A DNA stretch of 64,000 nucleotides from Plasmodium brasilianum. Its lineage: Eukaryota; Apicomplexa; Aconoidasida; Haemosporida; Plasmodiidae. Where the stretch lies: contig NC_090121.1 in NCBI RefSeq assembly GCF_023973825.1, positions 573,501 through 637,500 of the forward strand. The letters run 5' to 3'. Positions 33,515 to 45,841 of the stretch are shown piece after piece. The notes beneath the pieces are model-generated. The model had not been told where the DNA came from and searched no databases. It saw only the letters and a list, made by a program, of their open reading frames with translations. The first letter of the stretch is position 1. Every line of letters begins with the position of its first letter. The position numbers were made by a program, and so were the translations under genes.

Positions 33515-34381
33515 CTAATTTTCCTTCTCGCTGAGCGCACTGCGCTGGAGCTTCAACTCCTTAGTTCTTCGGTCGATGTTGTTGAAATAATTTTGTATCC
33601 ACTTATGTCTGGATTTATAATAATTGAACTGGTATATATTATTTAAATATCTCAATTTTTCCCTGAAATAATATCTAGAATGTGCGCATATGTATGGATA
33701 CCATTCAATTAAGGTGTCTTTGTTAATTCTATCTTGATGTAAATATAACCGCATATTATGAGATAAGGTACGAGGAACATTTCCCCTAATGAATATTTTA
33801 TGATAAAATTCTTGTATGTTCATTTGTTTAATTGTATATGTAAAAGTATTTCTATAACTTTTAACCAATCCAAAATGTCCAAGTGCATGATATTTAATAT
33901 ATTTCATTGGTGTGTTGTAATGTATTTGTACATTGTCAATATACAGTCTTGAAACATCACCATTAAAAGTGTTTACAATTTTTTTTTTTGAATTTAATAA
34001 AGAATTTAGAATATTATTTATCCGGATTTGTGGTATGGATTCTAAAAATACTAAAGCATCCTCTAAATGTAATCCTTTTATAAGCCTTCCAAAACTATAT
34101 AAATTTCTTAAACTTATTTTTAACTGATATACTTTAAATGTCCAAAATACATCGTCTTTTCTATTTTTTATTTTTTCTTCTTTTTTATTTCGAATTTTTG
34201 GTATTATACCTTTTCTAATATATCTTTTTTCATTATATCTATGAATTATTCTTCTTCTCCATTCCCAAAACCCCTTCTTCCTGTAATAAGGATTTCTTAG
34301 CTGTACATTTGTATTAACATATTTTTTATTTATTAAAAAAAAGTTCTTTTCAATTATCTTTTCTAACTTACATAGTAGCAT
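33515..34381 (-). CDS. uL22m: Mitochondrial ribosomal protein uL22m, putative (288 aa)
   Basis: Single exon; the first ATG in the frame is at 34381 (MLLCKLEKIIEK). The central part (about residues 85-205) fits the L22 fold: a YQLKISLRNLYSFGRLIKG helix, then LEDALVFLESIPQ, a repeat-helix LNSLLNSK, and the beta-hairpin end IKYHALGHFGLVKSY followed by YTIKQ. This last part aligns with the RYHGRGRFG hairpin of MRPL22 that lines the exit tunnel. Basic N- and C-terminal extensions of about 80 residues each are longer than in bacteria, as is common in apicomplexan mitoribosomes. The protein is expected in the mitochondrial large subunit with mL43, found earlier in this window. Confidence 0.8.
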   Translation of the reverse strand: MLLCKLEKIIEKNFFLINKKYVNTNVQLRNPYYRKKGFWEWRRRIIHRYNEKRYIRKGIIPKIRNKKEEKIKNRKDDVFWTFKVYQLKISLRNLYSFGRLIKGLHLEDALVFLESIPQIRINNILNSLLNSKKKIVNTFNGDVSRLYIDNVQIHYNTPMKYIKYHALGHFGLVKSYRNTFTYTIKQMNIQEFYHKIFIRGNVPRTLSHNMRLYLHQDRINKDTLIEWYPYICAHSRYYFREKLRYLNNIYQFNYYKSRHKWIQNYFNNIDRRTKELKLQRSALSEKEN

Positions 34382-35089
34382 GATACATAAAAATGTCGTG
34401 CAATTATTATAATATGTAATTAATACTGTCTGTTGAACATATTTTTGCAATATTATTTAAAAAAATTTTTTTTTCCTTTTTCTCAGATTTTAATTTTTTC
34501 TACTTTGTAACATAATGTTAACAGTTTTGCGTGTTTTGCTTCGTATGCACAATGTATATATATTAGTATTTTTTCGTTTACATATTAAGCTGCTATAATA
34601 TCTTTCATCATTTTGCTTGGTTATTTCGTGAAATGAAACTTTGATCCGTTTCATTTTTTCTCGTTACTTCGTTACACTCAATTCTTTTTTTTTTTTTTTT
34701 TTCTCATTTTATGTAATAGTATAATTGCCTATATGAAATGCACTATACCATTTTGTGTAATTTTATTCTACCATTTTTTTTTTTTTTTTTTTTTTTTTGT
34801 TATATAGTATCATGCGAAAAGAAGCTAACCTTTGTTCATTTAATTATTTATTTGTTTATCTATTTTTTAAAAACAACATTGAACTAGGTTAATTTATAAT
34901 TATATCAAGACGAACTACGTTATTTTATATTCCTTCTCATTTCTATACTTTTAAAAAGAGCTAAAAAAAATAACAGCGTTTTATGCCCTCCTTATGACCA
35001 TAATATTTCAGTATTGGTTATATGTGTACATTTGCATAAGCAATGATTTAAATGGTGTATAAATAGTGCACACACGATTGCTCATGTAT

Positions 35090-35395
35090 GTATTAATGTA
35101 TGGGTATATGTATGGGTACATGAATGTATATAAGTATGTATATGTGAATGTATGTATGTGTATATGAATGTATATAAGTATGTATATGTGAATGTATGTA
35201 TGTATGTATGTATGTGTATATGAATGTATATAAGTATGTATATGTGAATGTATGTATGTATGTATGTATGTATGTATGTGTATATGAATGTATATAAGTA
35301 TGTATATGTGAATGTATGTATGTGTATATGAATGTATATAAGTATGTATATGTGAATGTATGTATGTATGTATGTATGTGGGCATGTATGCTTGT
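35090..35395. repeat. TGTA-based higher-order tandem repeat
   Basis: Four to five copies of a longer unit (ATGAATGTATATAAGTATG, then TATATGTGAATG) are separated by variable numbers of ATGT tetramers. The minus strand stays open in all three frames, giving His/Tyr/Thr-rich peptides; these are not genes. Confidence 0.8.
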
Positions 35396-35548
35396 ATGCA
35401 TGTGCACGTTTAACCATTTAAATAAAATTTCTTACAAATATATTGCTCACAATTTTAAGAGATTTACACGAGTGCGCCCCTTTTAGATTCCTTTTAATTT
35501 AATGATACCAATACGACTTACAAGTTCCGTTGGGGGGAACACAGGAAT

Positions 35549-35655
35549 AATTTATATTTCATCTTTAGAGATTTATATTTCAACTTCAGAGATTTATATT
35601 TAATCCTTAGAGATTTATATTTAATCCTTAGAGATTTATATTTCATCTTTATAGA
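35549..35655. repeat. 21-bp tandem repeat AGAGATTTATATTTCATCTTT
   Basis: About five units that differ mainly in the last seven bases (CATCTTT, CAACTTC, AATCCTT), located about 250 bp upstream of the PIH1 gene start. Confidence 0.8.
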
Positions 35656-35825
35656 TTTTTTTTTGTTTTACTCTATTTTATTATTATTATTTTTTTTTTC
35701 TTTTCTTTTTGCTTGGGATATCGTATAGAAAATACATACAAACGATAATCAAATGCAAAATAAAAAAAAAATTCTAAAATCAAATTAGCAGTTAATGAGT
35801 TATATAACAGTAGCAGACTACATAA

Positions 35826-35856
<31 letters not shown>

Positions 35857-35896
35857 AATGAATGAATGAATAAACTCTTCAAGAATTAGTTTTAAA

Positions 35897-37649
35897 ATGG
35901 ACTTAAAGAAGGCTGAATGTATTTGGGACGCTTTGAACGACTTACATAAAAATGATAAGAATGTTAATAAAAAAAAGAGAAAAAGAAATATAAATAAATG
36001 AAAGTTACATCAGCAGCAGTAGTAGTGTCCGCATAGAAGCAATAACACCATCAAGTACAGTGGTTAATGATGACAACGATTTATACCTTTTTTTTTTTTT
36101 TTCTTCATTCCTTTATTGTGCAGGCTTATGAAAAATTTATGAAAAAGCACATGAACAAATTAAACCAGACGAAACCTATTAAGCCTAAGTTTTGCTTTTG
36201 TGTAGTGACAGATGTTGAGAGAGTTTCTATCAAAACTAAGACTAATGAATATAAAGAAAAAATATGTGATTATTTTATTAATATATATTATACTAATAAA
36301 ATTAAAGCACCAGTTCTTCCAGACGATTTTATGAAGAATATAAATAATATAAATTTTGAAAACATTTTTATAAGTACATGTAAAATTAAAGGAGAAAGCT
36401 CAAAAGACATGTATGCGGAAGCAGTTATTCATTCCATTATATATAAAAATATGAATGATGTCCTTTTTAAAAATATAATTATAACAAGAATTTTGGAAAT
36501 TATAAATAACTCTGAAAAAACGCTTAGCAATGATATAAATATTAATACGAATTCTTTTAAATTTATAGAATTACAATATATCCCCAAAACTACTCATTAT
36601 TTAAATCCGCACTGTGCAGATTATAATATAAGTCAAGAAAATCAACCAACAGTAGATGAGACTGATATCAAATTTTACAACATACTAAATGAAAAGCAAA
36701 GTAAAATTAATAATACAACAGAGGATGAAAAAAAAGAAATAAAAATATTTGACTCATCCAATAATATTTTGAATGATATGCAATCAGTAAAAACTATTAA
36801 ACAAAGTAAAGGCAACGAAAGTCATAAAATTAACATACCAAAGCAAGTAAAGTCCTATCATTATTCTATTATTGACAGGTTAAATATTTTTTTTTTTATT
36901 CACCTAATGGTTTTTTTATACATATACCTATGTGGATACGCATGTATGCATAATTTTGTTTACCCTTCGAAAAAGGAGCCTTATGAAAGATTCTCTATTT
37001 CTTCGTTTTGTACACATATATGTGTACCTACATATACTGCATACACCTGTACGTTAGTACATATATATAAAATAAATATATATATATATATATATATTTT
37101 ATATATATATATATATACATATATAATATATATATATATACATATATTTATATATAATACTTTTCCATTACAGATTTCTTCACATTATTTTAACCTTTAA
37201 TAACATCTCGTACGACGATTTGGAAATTATAAAAAAAGACAATAATATTGATATTTGCGTTTCCAACAGGTAACAACATGCACACTGCCCATATAAAGTA
37301 AGCCCATACATTCTCCTTAAATTTTTTCTTTCTTTGCAGTTCCAATGATTGTATGTCTTTAAACTTCAAAGAGAGCTTAAGTGACAACGTACGATGAAAA
37401 ACAGAAAAAAATGAAAAAAACAAAATATGAAAAAAAAAACATTTGTATGTACAGGTATGCGTATACACCTGTATCCACACACATGTGTAAAGTGTCGCTA
37501 TACATACACATACACATAAACTCTGTGCTTTTTAAATGGTACGTTTATGAGAATACATTTTATACTTATCTTTTATTTCTAAATAGGTAACGGCATACTT
37601 CAATGAAAAGTTGCTAAAATTAACAATAAGTGTAGAGTTGTTATATTGA
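35897..37649 (+). CDS. PIH1 domain protein, PIH1D2-like (342 aa, 5 exons)
   Basis: Exons: 35897-35962, 36124-36878, 37174-37269, 37340-37388, 37587-37649, all GT/AG with one continuous frame. The N-terminus IWDALNDLHKNDKN|AYEKFM matches the start of animal PIH1D2 (short helix, 'LDDL..SDPE.Y.KF'). The PIH1 domain follows (about 40-190), with ICDYFINIYYTNKIKAPVLP, a conserved proline-rich strand. An Asn/Ser linker (about 200-270) leads to a C-terminal CS-like segment (RFLHIILTFNNISYDDLEII .. LLKLTISVELLY). PIH1 proteins are HSP90 adaptors, either in R2TP or in preassembly of axonemal dynein arms. In Plasmodium the only axoneme is that of the male gamete, so a gametocyte role is a reasonable inference. 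Which paralogue it is remains moderately sure. Confidence 0.82.
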
Positions 37650-38761
37650 TTAAAAGTACTTTTTTATAACCCTTGACTAGTTATAATGAATGAGAACAAA
37701 ACTAGCTTTTTTTTTTTTTTTTTTTTTAAATTTTTTGATTTTCCTTTTTTTACTGCATTGCGTGTAGTTTTTCCCGTTCTTTTTATTTTTACTTCTTTTT
37801 GTTCATTTTTATTCAATTTTGCTCATTTTTGCTTATTTTCTATATCTTTTTTTTTTTTTTTTTATGTGGGTTTGTTATCTCTCATAACAATATTTGTTAT
37901 TTATTTAACTCCTCATTATTTTATATTATCTTTCACGGATAAGTGCTTTTTAAGACGTTAAATCTCCATTTACGCAAAAAGAATAGTTCGTTAATTATAT
38001 GAAAATAATATAATTAAATGATGTTTATTTTTTCATACGTTAAATGAAACAAAGAAATAATCTGTTTATAAAATTTTAAATCAGATTTATTTAAAAATAT
38101 ATGAAGCTAAATAGTAACTGCGAATTAATGAAATGAAAAGATATAGGCTATATGAAACGATATGGAAAATATGAAACGATGTGGAAAACATGAAACGATA
38201 TGGGAAATATGAAACGATATGGGAAATATGAAACGATATGGAAAACATGAAACGATATGGGAAATATGAAACGATATGGGAAATATGAAACGATATGGAA
38301 AACATGAAACGATATGGGAAATATGAAACAGTATGGGCTACATAAAACGAAGTGAGCTACATAAAACGCAAAGAGTGATAAAATTCGAATGTGAGAAATT
38401 AACTAAATAAAACGAAGAGACTTGAAAAACTCTTCGTTGAAAATTAAAGAAAAATTTTATAAATATTAAACTATAAAAAATATTGCGGAAAATTAATATT
38501 TCCATTATGAGATACATATGCACGTATTTTTATATATATATATATATGCATTTACATAAGTACATTGTTAAAATGTGATAATAAAAAAAAAAAAAAAAAA
38601 AAAAAAAGGGGAATGTTCAACTAGGGATAAGAAATATAAAAACATTAAAATGCAAAAAATGTAGTCAAGGAATTATTATGAACACGAAGCATGTACTTGT
38701 TATTAATTTTTGCCAAGGAAAAAGTATAAAATAATTGTTTTAAAAGCATTAATTCATCTAT
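37650..38761. other. Convergent intergenic region (PIH1 / ISP1)
   Basis: It contains poly-T at about 37708 and 37849, a 19-bp minisatellite (listed separately) and a 27-base A run at about 38581. No gene is seen. Confidence 0.6.
38140..38335. repeat. 19-bp minisatellite GAAACGATATGGGAAATAT
   Basis: About ten 19-bp units with variants ending AAATAT or AAACAT. The opposite strand is open in one long frame with a 19-residue (57-bp) periodicity, which is a repeat artefact. Confidence 0.85.
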
Positions 38762-39747
38762 CTATGAATTTTTTTTGTAATCTTTCATAATAAAGATGAA
38801 TAGATTTTTTTCTTTAACAGCTCCAAATTTTATAGGTATACAATTACCACTATCATCTAAATGTAATGCTAAACAGCAATTATCATTTATTAAATTAGCT
38901 TGAGTTTCCACTCGTTTGAGTTGTTCTTCCCCATACAACAAGGATCGAATGTCGCTAAAATTTATCATTCTCACCTGTGAATAAGTATGAAAAGTGTTTA
39001 TTTTAATTTATACACATTTTCATGCTTGAATGTTATACCGAATAAATTCAGTGTAGCATACTTACTATACATACTAATGAATATATTTTCAAAAATTCCC
39101 CAATCACAACAAAAAAAAAAAAAAAAAAAAAAATCCATACACACGTATTTATATACATATATATATATAATTCGAAGTGTTTACTTTCTGGTGGCAAGAT
39201 ATGCATAAAGTTTTTTCGTTGAAATTTGCTTGTAAATTACAAGGTAACTTTGTACCATCCTAAAAAAAAAAAAAAAAAATAAAATGAAATAAATAAAAAT
39301 AAATAAATAAAAAGTAGTTATTTATGCGTACATTTAACTACGTCCATACAATTTGTGCTATATAAAAGATGCGATTTTTCTATAGATAAATTCGAAATTA
39401 TGAGTATTTTTTCGAAAAAATATGAGTGAATATAAATGCACAGTATTTGTATTTGTTTTAATGATTAATATAATTTATATTTACTTGTAGCAAAACAACT
39501 ATTTGAATGTTATTTTTTAATCGCTTTTTAAAATCGTTTATGTCACTGCTTGAAAACGCTGTTTGGACGAGAGAAAAGGATATGACGAATAACTTGTACA
39601 TAAATATATTTATATATATGTATATGTATATATATAGTTATAGTGTGTACACATATATTCGCTATTTGTGTATTTCTAATTGAGCATTCAACACTTTTAG
39701 TGAACAATAATTATTTAACATAATGCAACAATGTGTTTATTATTTTA

Positions 39748-39790
<43 letters not shown>

Positions 39791-39898
39791 GAAAAGAAAA
39801 GAATATTATTCTACATGATTATTACTTTCCAATATTTCATCGTCATTTAAATATTTTTTATTTTCATCTAGAGAACAACAGGATACAATATTCCCCAT
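38762..39898 (-). CDS. ISP1: Inner membrane complex sub-compartment protein 1 (ISP1), 144 aa, 4 exons
   Basis: Exons: 39898-39826, 39558-39485, 39259-39185, 38974-38762. Junctions keep frame: phase 1, 0, 0. Exon 1 encodes MGNIVSCCSLDENKKYLNDD: Gly2 for N-myristoylation and Cys7/Cys8 for palmitoylation, the dual lipid anchor that places ISP proteins on the inner membrane complex. The rest (about 28-144) reads as a pleckstrin-homology fold (IQIVVLLQDGTKL, TLCISCHQK, VRMINFSDIRSLLYG, and the C-terminal helix NLFIFIMKDYKK). ISP family PH domains are reported not to bind phosphoinositides and are thought to act in protein contacts. The position between PIH1 and the next genes agrees with my memory of P. 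falciparum ISP1 (PF3D7_1011000). The length of about 144 is typical. It is specific to Apicomplexa. Confidence 0.88.
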
Positions 39899-40628
39899 TT
39901 TGGTGTTTTTGGGCTCTTTAAAATATTTGAAGTATATATGGAAACAACAATTCTACTTTTGCTTTAAATTATGCATATAATAGAGATAAATGTGCATATA
40001 TTAAAAAGTGTATACATAAATATATGTGTATATGCATATATTATATACTTCTTTATTTTTCAGTGTTATTTTCCTCATAAAAGGTGTAGTGTATGTAAAA
40101 AAATAGTAAAAGAGTGTATATGGTAAAATTATACTTAAGAGGTGTTTAATATTTTTATTTCAAATAGAAATATATTTTTATAGTAAATGTAAAACTAAAA
40201 ATTCGAATGCAAACGAGAATAATTATATCGAGTCATGATACATTATATATATATTACATTTTTTTAATTAAACACACCATATATTAAAACTAATGATAGA
40301 ATGTATATTAATATTTCACTTTTATATCCTGCATTTTAAACACGTGTCGCAATATGCCTTAAGCTTACTCTTTTAAATATATATTTTCTTATTTCACTAT
40401 ATTATATTTTTTCTTATTATTTTCCGAGATACAAATAGGTAAAAAAAAAAAAAAAAAAAGTAGCCATTTAAAATTCTCATTTACTATACCATTTGGTGTA
40501 ATAAGAAATTTACATTATTGCCTGTTCATATATTTTTTTTTTTTTTTTTTAAGTAAAAAATTTTATATTTGACTGTTATTTAATATTTTTTGGCTATTTC
40601 TTTCTTTCTTTCTTTCTTTCTTTTTATT

Positions 40629-40862
40629 TATGTATTCGTTTACTTATTTGTGAACTTATTCGTTTACTTATTTGTGAACTTATTCGTTTACTTATTTGTG
40701 AACTTATTTGTTTACTTATTTACTTATTTACTTATTTATTTATATAGTTATTTATTTATATAGTTATTTATTTATATAGTTATTTATTTATATAGTTATT
40801 TATTTATATAGTTATTTATTTATATAGTTATTTATTTATATAGTTATTTATTTATATATATA
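40629..40862. repeat. Two adjacent minisatellites, 24-bp then 16-bp
   Basis: Three to four copies of a 24-bp unit (TTCGTTTACTTATTTGTGAAC plus 3 bp) are followed by about eight copies of ATAGTTATTTATTTAT. Confidence 0.8.
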
Positions 40863-42309
40863 TTTATTTATTTATTTATTAATTTATTTTTTTATTTTGC
40901 ATATTTTTCCTTTTAATTTCTAAAAAAAGTGAATGTTCTCATACATAAATGAGCTCACAAAAAGGAAAAAATTCTACACTCACATTATTCTTAAAAATAT
41001 TTAAATACACACTTCCATTTAAAAAGAAAAAAGAGAATTGAGAAAACAAACTATTCATTTCTATTCTTTTCTTCTTTTATTATTTTTTTTTTATTTCAAA
41101 AAATGTGTGTGATATTTATTTAAAACTAGCACATGAGGAAGTATAATAAGACCAAGAAGAACTTTTGTTTCACTTTCTTTGGTGAAAGACAGAATTAAAA
41201 ATGAATTTTAATTTAAAAATGTGCTAAAAAAAAAAATAATAAAATAAAATATAATAAAATGAAATATAATAAAATGTCATAAAATAAAATGAAATATAAT
41301 AAAATGTCATAAAATAAAATGAAATGTAATAAAATGAAATATAACAATAATAATAAAATGCTATAAAAATATAAGCACCATATGGGCTACTACTCGCTTA
41401 TTACTTTTTGTTTTTTCTATAAGTCCTTATTTGATTAAAACTTATTTTGTTTCTATTTATGTCATATATATATAATGCATGTTTAAGGGAAGTGTGCATT
41501 TATATGATTATTATGTACTAATGTGCATTTGCATTTACCTTATATAGAAAAAAAAAAAAAAGACACACAGTATTTTTATTTATTTTAAGAAAAATTTTAA
41601 TATTTTAAAATGTCATTTTAATTACAATTATTGAAAAAACTGGGTACAAAAATTCTGTTTTACGCAAAAGATTTAAACCATAATTTATTGTGTGTAATAG
41701 TTCCTTCCTTCTTTGGTTTTAAGAATTATTTTAAACAAACGTGAAAAAAGATAGTGCATACACGTGTATGTTCATATATATATATGTATGTACATACGTA
41801 CACATGCGTATGCATTTCCAAACTCATTAGTTATCCAATAATCTGATGTTTAACTTCACAGTTCTACTTATACCCCCGAAACATTTGTTAAGGGAATACA
41901 ACTGCACGTTAAAGAAAAGTATATACAATTAATTAAAACCTATTTCTATGCTTCCTCTTGTTCATGTTATGAAGAATTTGGTGTTTTAAATTAACGAATA
42001 AGCATAATTAATCGCTGCTTAACATACATAAAATCATTTTTGTAACAACTAACTCAAAAAGAAAATATTTTATATGTTCATAATTTACAAATAGAGTTTT
42101 CCAAAAAGGTGTTAAAACGTTTCCTATGAATAACTCACACGGGTAATAATGCTTTCAAAGTAGTTAAGTAATAACAAATTTTACAAAGAGTATATATGCA
42201 CAGGTTCATCAACAATTTTCACTTGTTCTGAACAATTTAATAATAATTGTTTTGTTTTGCTTCACTTTGTTATGCTTTCTTTTATTTCATTTCTCTTATC
42301 CTAATTAAT

Positions 42310-42465
42310 TAATTTATCTTACTTATTTTATCTATCTTATTTATTTTATCTATCTTATTTATTTCATCTATCTTATTTATTTCATCTATCTTATTTATTT
42401 CATCTATCTTATTTATTTCATCTATCTTATTTATTTCATCTATCTTATTTATCTTATTTATTTTA
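42310..42465. repeat. 18-bp minisatellite CTTATTTATTTCATCTAT
   Basis: Eight or more units with small changes at the ends of the array (TTTTATCTAT, CTTATTTAT). Non-coding. Confidence 0.8.
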
Positions 42466-43113
42466 TTTTTTTATTTTACCTTTTGCTTAAAAATAATGCT
42501 GCAGTTGTTCTACGCAACACTTCCTACTTTAAATTAAATTCCTCTCAATTAAGTTGAGCTTTGGTTGTACACAAATAAGGGAATTAAAAAAAAAAAAAAA
42601 ATTAAACAAATTTATGAATGCATAAAATTATGGAAAATAAGATAGACATTACCAATTAATAATCGTTATAAATATTCACAATAAATATTAAAAATTAATA
42701 ATAATATAATTCAAATTAATTATAAAAATTAGCCACAAATGTTAGCAACCAAATATAGACAACTACTAATAGAAGACAAAAAAGACATATGCCTGCTACT
42801 AATTATGAAATTATGAACTAAATGCATATCTTTTTATTTTTTTCTTTATACACATAAAAACAAAAATAAACTAAATCAAAATAACAAAAAAAAAATAAAA
42901 AATAAAATAATAATAATAATAAAAGAAAAGAAAAATAAATACAAAAAAAAAAAAAAAAGAAACAAAACAAAATAAAAAAAAAAAATTACGTAAAAAGCAA
43001 TTAAATAATATAAAATTAAATAAAATAAAATTAAATAAAACAAAATATAAGTTGGTTAATTAATTACGATATATGGGAAACTCATATGTGCAAATTTTAC
43101 TTTTACGCATTTT

Positions 43114-45841
43114 TCATTCCATTTCAACGCACGAAACAAATAATATAAAAAATATTCTATAAAAATCAAAATAATCACAAAGATAAATATTAAATTTTTC
43201 TTTGTACATTTCAATATATTTTATGATGATTATGTTTATATGTTTTTTTTCTTCAATATATTTATTATCATTCTCTAATTCCACTTCCTCAAATATTTTT
43301 TTATAATTTATGTCTTTCTCTTGGTCACTGATTATATCTACGTCATAACTGCGGGAAAACAAAAAATTGAAGTAAAATGATAGGACAGAATAAAGATACA
43401 CGTGCATAAAAATTGCATTAATGTGTAAAGTTCACTAAAAGTTCATACAAAGATTCAGAAAATTAAAATACATTGGCGTGCACACAAGAACAAAGCAGTT
43501 TCAGTCGCAGTTTTCTCGTTGCTTTTCTCTTTTTTTCGTTTCTTCATATTTTATTTTTCCTTTTTTTCTTGCTGTTTTCACTATCACTTCCTTTTTTTTT
43601 TTTCTTTTTTTTTTTTTATACTAACTTGTAAAAGAGCTTGTGCATATAGAGCAACGATTCCTCCTTTTCGTCATAAAAAAAAATGGAAAGAAGAAAGAGA
43701 AAAACAAAATAGTTCTTTGGTATATTTCTTAGTGAAAGTCCGTTAAAGTATGTATTTTTGTATTTTTGAAAAATATATTTGTCTTCAAATACTGTTTTAA
43801 TAGCATTTAAGATAAATGTTGACTTGTAATTATTATAAAAAGTAATGAATATTAAAGATTTCATAATCTTATAATTTGCATAAGAATAAATTAAAAATAT
43901 TTCAATTCTTTTTTCAAAAGAGATAAACGGTAATAAATAACAATAAAACAATTTTACATATATGGAGTCATAATATGAAGAGGTCATTAATCCTTTAGCA
44001 ACGTTTACAACTTCATTTAAGTTGTATGTTAAGTCATTATATGTATCTTTATATATACTATCTATAGGTGGCAAATTACCCAATTTTGGTTTTTTGTATT
44101 CCCTTTGTAAAGATATATCTTCTTCCTCTAGTTCTACTTCTACTACTGTATCTTCGATTTTATTGTTTCCATCCGTTTTACTAACTGTTTCTATATTATC
44201 ATCTATCATATCCTTAGTTATACTTTTCATTCTATATAATTGAATTTGGTCCAAATGAAAATGTTTGTTTCTTTTTTTCCTTTTACCTCTTATTTGTTTA
44301 TTTAACTCTTTAAGTGGGTTACCACTATACAAATCACTAACAGATGGTAAACTCTTTACCATTTTCTCTGTACAGTTAACATATAAATTCATAAATTGAT
44401 CTAAATAAAAATTATTGTCATTATCATCCTCTGATACATTATCCGAATTATTAGCAGAATCATCATTTGCTTTCATATATTTAGGAGCTATTTCATCAAA
44501 ACTTTTTGCCGATCCGCTACTACTGCTACTACTATATAAGCATTTTAAATCTTCTTTTAATTTTTCATTTTTTTTTTTAACATTTATATTTTCGTTATTT
44601 ATGTTACCAAGTGATGACTCATCATACACAAGCGTACTAGTCTCTTCATGATTAATAATAAATGGATTTCTATGAAGTTCTAAAATATGTGCTGACTTGT
44701 TAATAAAAGAATTTTTCATAGATTTTAAGTGCCCCATATTATCTGATTTTTCTATATCTATCTCGTCTTTTGACAAATCATTCATTGCTTTTTCCATTTC
44801 CATTTCCATTTCCATTTGCCTTTGTTTTTCCTTTAGCCTTTCCTTTTCCTTTTCTCTTTCTTTTTCTTTTTCCTTATATTCGTGTATATGCAGTAAAAGA
44901 AGCTTTAATTTTAATTCAAAAAAATAATAGTACGGAAATAACGAACAAAAAAGTTGATCTATTACAACTAAAACTTTTACAATATTTTTTTTATTGTATA
45001 AAATGTACATATCTAAATATATACTATGTAATGGGTAATTTACGTGTGTACATTGCAGTATTAAATGTTTTAACTTTTTTCTTAATGATTTGGGAAATTT
45101 AAAATGAAATAATTTAATAAAATTTTGTAGCATTTCCTCATCGTTTTCTTTATATAATACGATCCTATTTTTATTAAACACGTTTGTCTTAAATCTATTT
45201 TTTCCCTTATTTTTTATTTCCTTTTCTATGTTTATTTTTTTTTGATCTGTTTCTTTACTAATAAAAAAATTTCTAACTATGTACAGAAAATCTTTAACGT
45301 GAAAATATAAATGATCTACATGCGTAGCTATAACATGTTTTGGCATATATTTATCTTTATGTTCCTCAAAACGTTTTATATTATTATTAGATAGTAAAAG
45401 ATTAAATAAATATATGGTACAATACACACGATTTAATTTTATATAATCATGAAGGAATAACATAACCTTTACATGAATGTTACTATGATAAAATTTTTTA
45501 CCTCCTTTGTAAAAAAATAAATGTATTAAATTTAATACTCTCTTGAAATAAAGAAAACTAGGAGCTATACCCGATAATATTATGAATAATAATTTACCTG
45601 CACTTTTAAAAGATTCAACATTATTGTCCAACAATAACTCTAAGATAGTTGATTCATTATTTATATAATAAGAAAAATCTATTCGTCTATTTCTTCTTTC
45701 ATTATTATCACCAAATAACTCGCTGAAATTCTTCTTATTTCGTGTTCTTCTTTTTATTTTGCTGCTTTTTTTTATATCCTCTGCATCCATTTTCATATAT
45801 ATAAAAAAAAGGTATTGCCACGTTGGGTCATTTTTGAGCAT
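43114..45841 (-). CDS. Conserved-looking protein of unknown function (816 aa, 2 exons)
   Basis: Exon 1 is 45841-43626 and exon 2 is 43348-43114, phase 2, with a 277-bp intron (GTTAGT..CCGCAG). The join gives LFYN|YDVDIISDQEK and ends FVSCVEMEK. The first ATG is at 45841; the third in-frame ATG (MDAEDIKKSS, 45790) is followed by a nuclear-signal-like stretch KIKRRTRNKK and may be the real start. The protein looks all-helical (Leu/Phe/Ile-rich helices at about 60-180, 245-320 and 610-740), with a Lys/Glu coiled coil (EKEREKEKERLKEK, about 325-350) and an acidic, Ser-rich middle. I do not recognise a domain. A scaffold or ribosome-biogenesis role would fit the composition, but that is not evidence of function. 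Confidence 0.72.

Larger units (their letters stand above)
34382..35896. other. Divergent intergenic/promoter region (uL22m / PIH1)
   Basis: It contains poly-T tracts of 19-23 bases at about 34684 and 34776, a large TGTA-type repeat block and a 21-bp repeat block (both listed). No gene is seen. Confidence 0.6.
39899..43113. other. Long tandem intergenic region upstream of ISP1
   Basis: About 3.2 kb without a recognised gene. It contains (CTTT)n, 24-bp and 16-bp repeats (40600-40870), TAAAATGAAATA-type repeats (41230-41350) and an 18-bp repeat (42310-42465). The block 41840-41930 is less AT-rich than its surroundings but has no open frame or RNA signature I can name. It holds the ISP1 promoter and the 3' UTR of the next minus-strand gene. 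Confidence 0.55.

Noticed and set aside
35008..35417. Three overlapping minus-strand frames rich in His, Tyr and Thr
   Set aside because: Products of the TGTA-type repeat; all three frames open.
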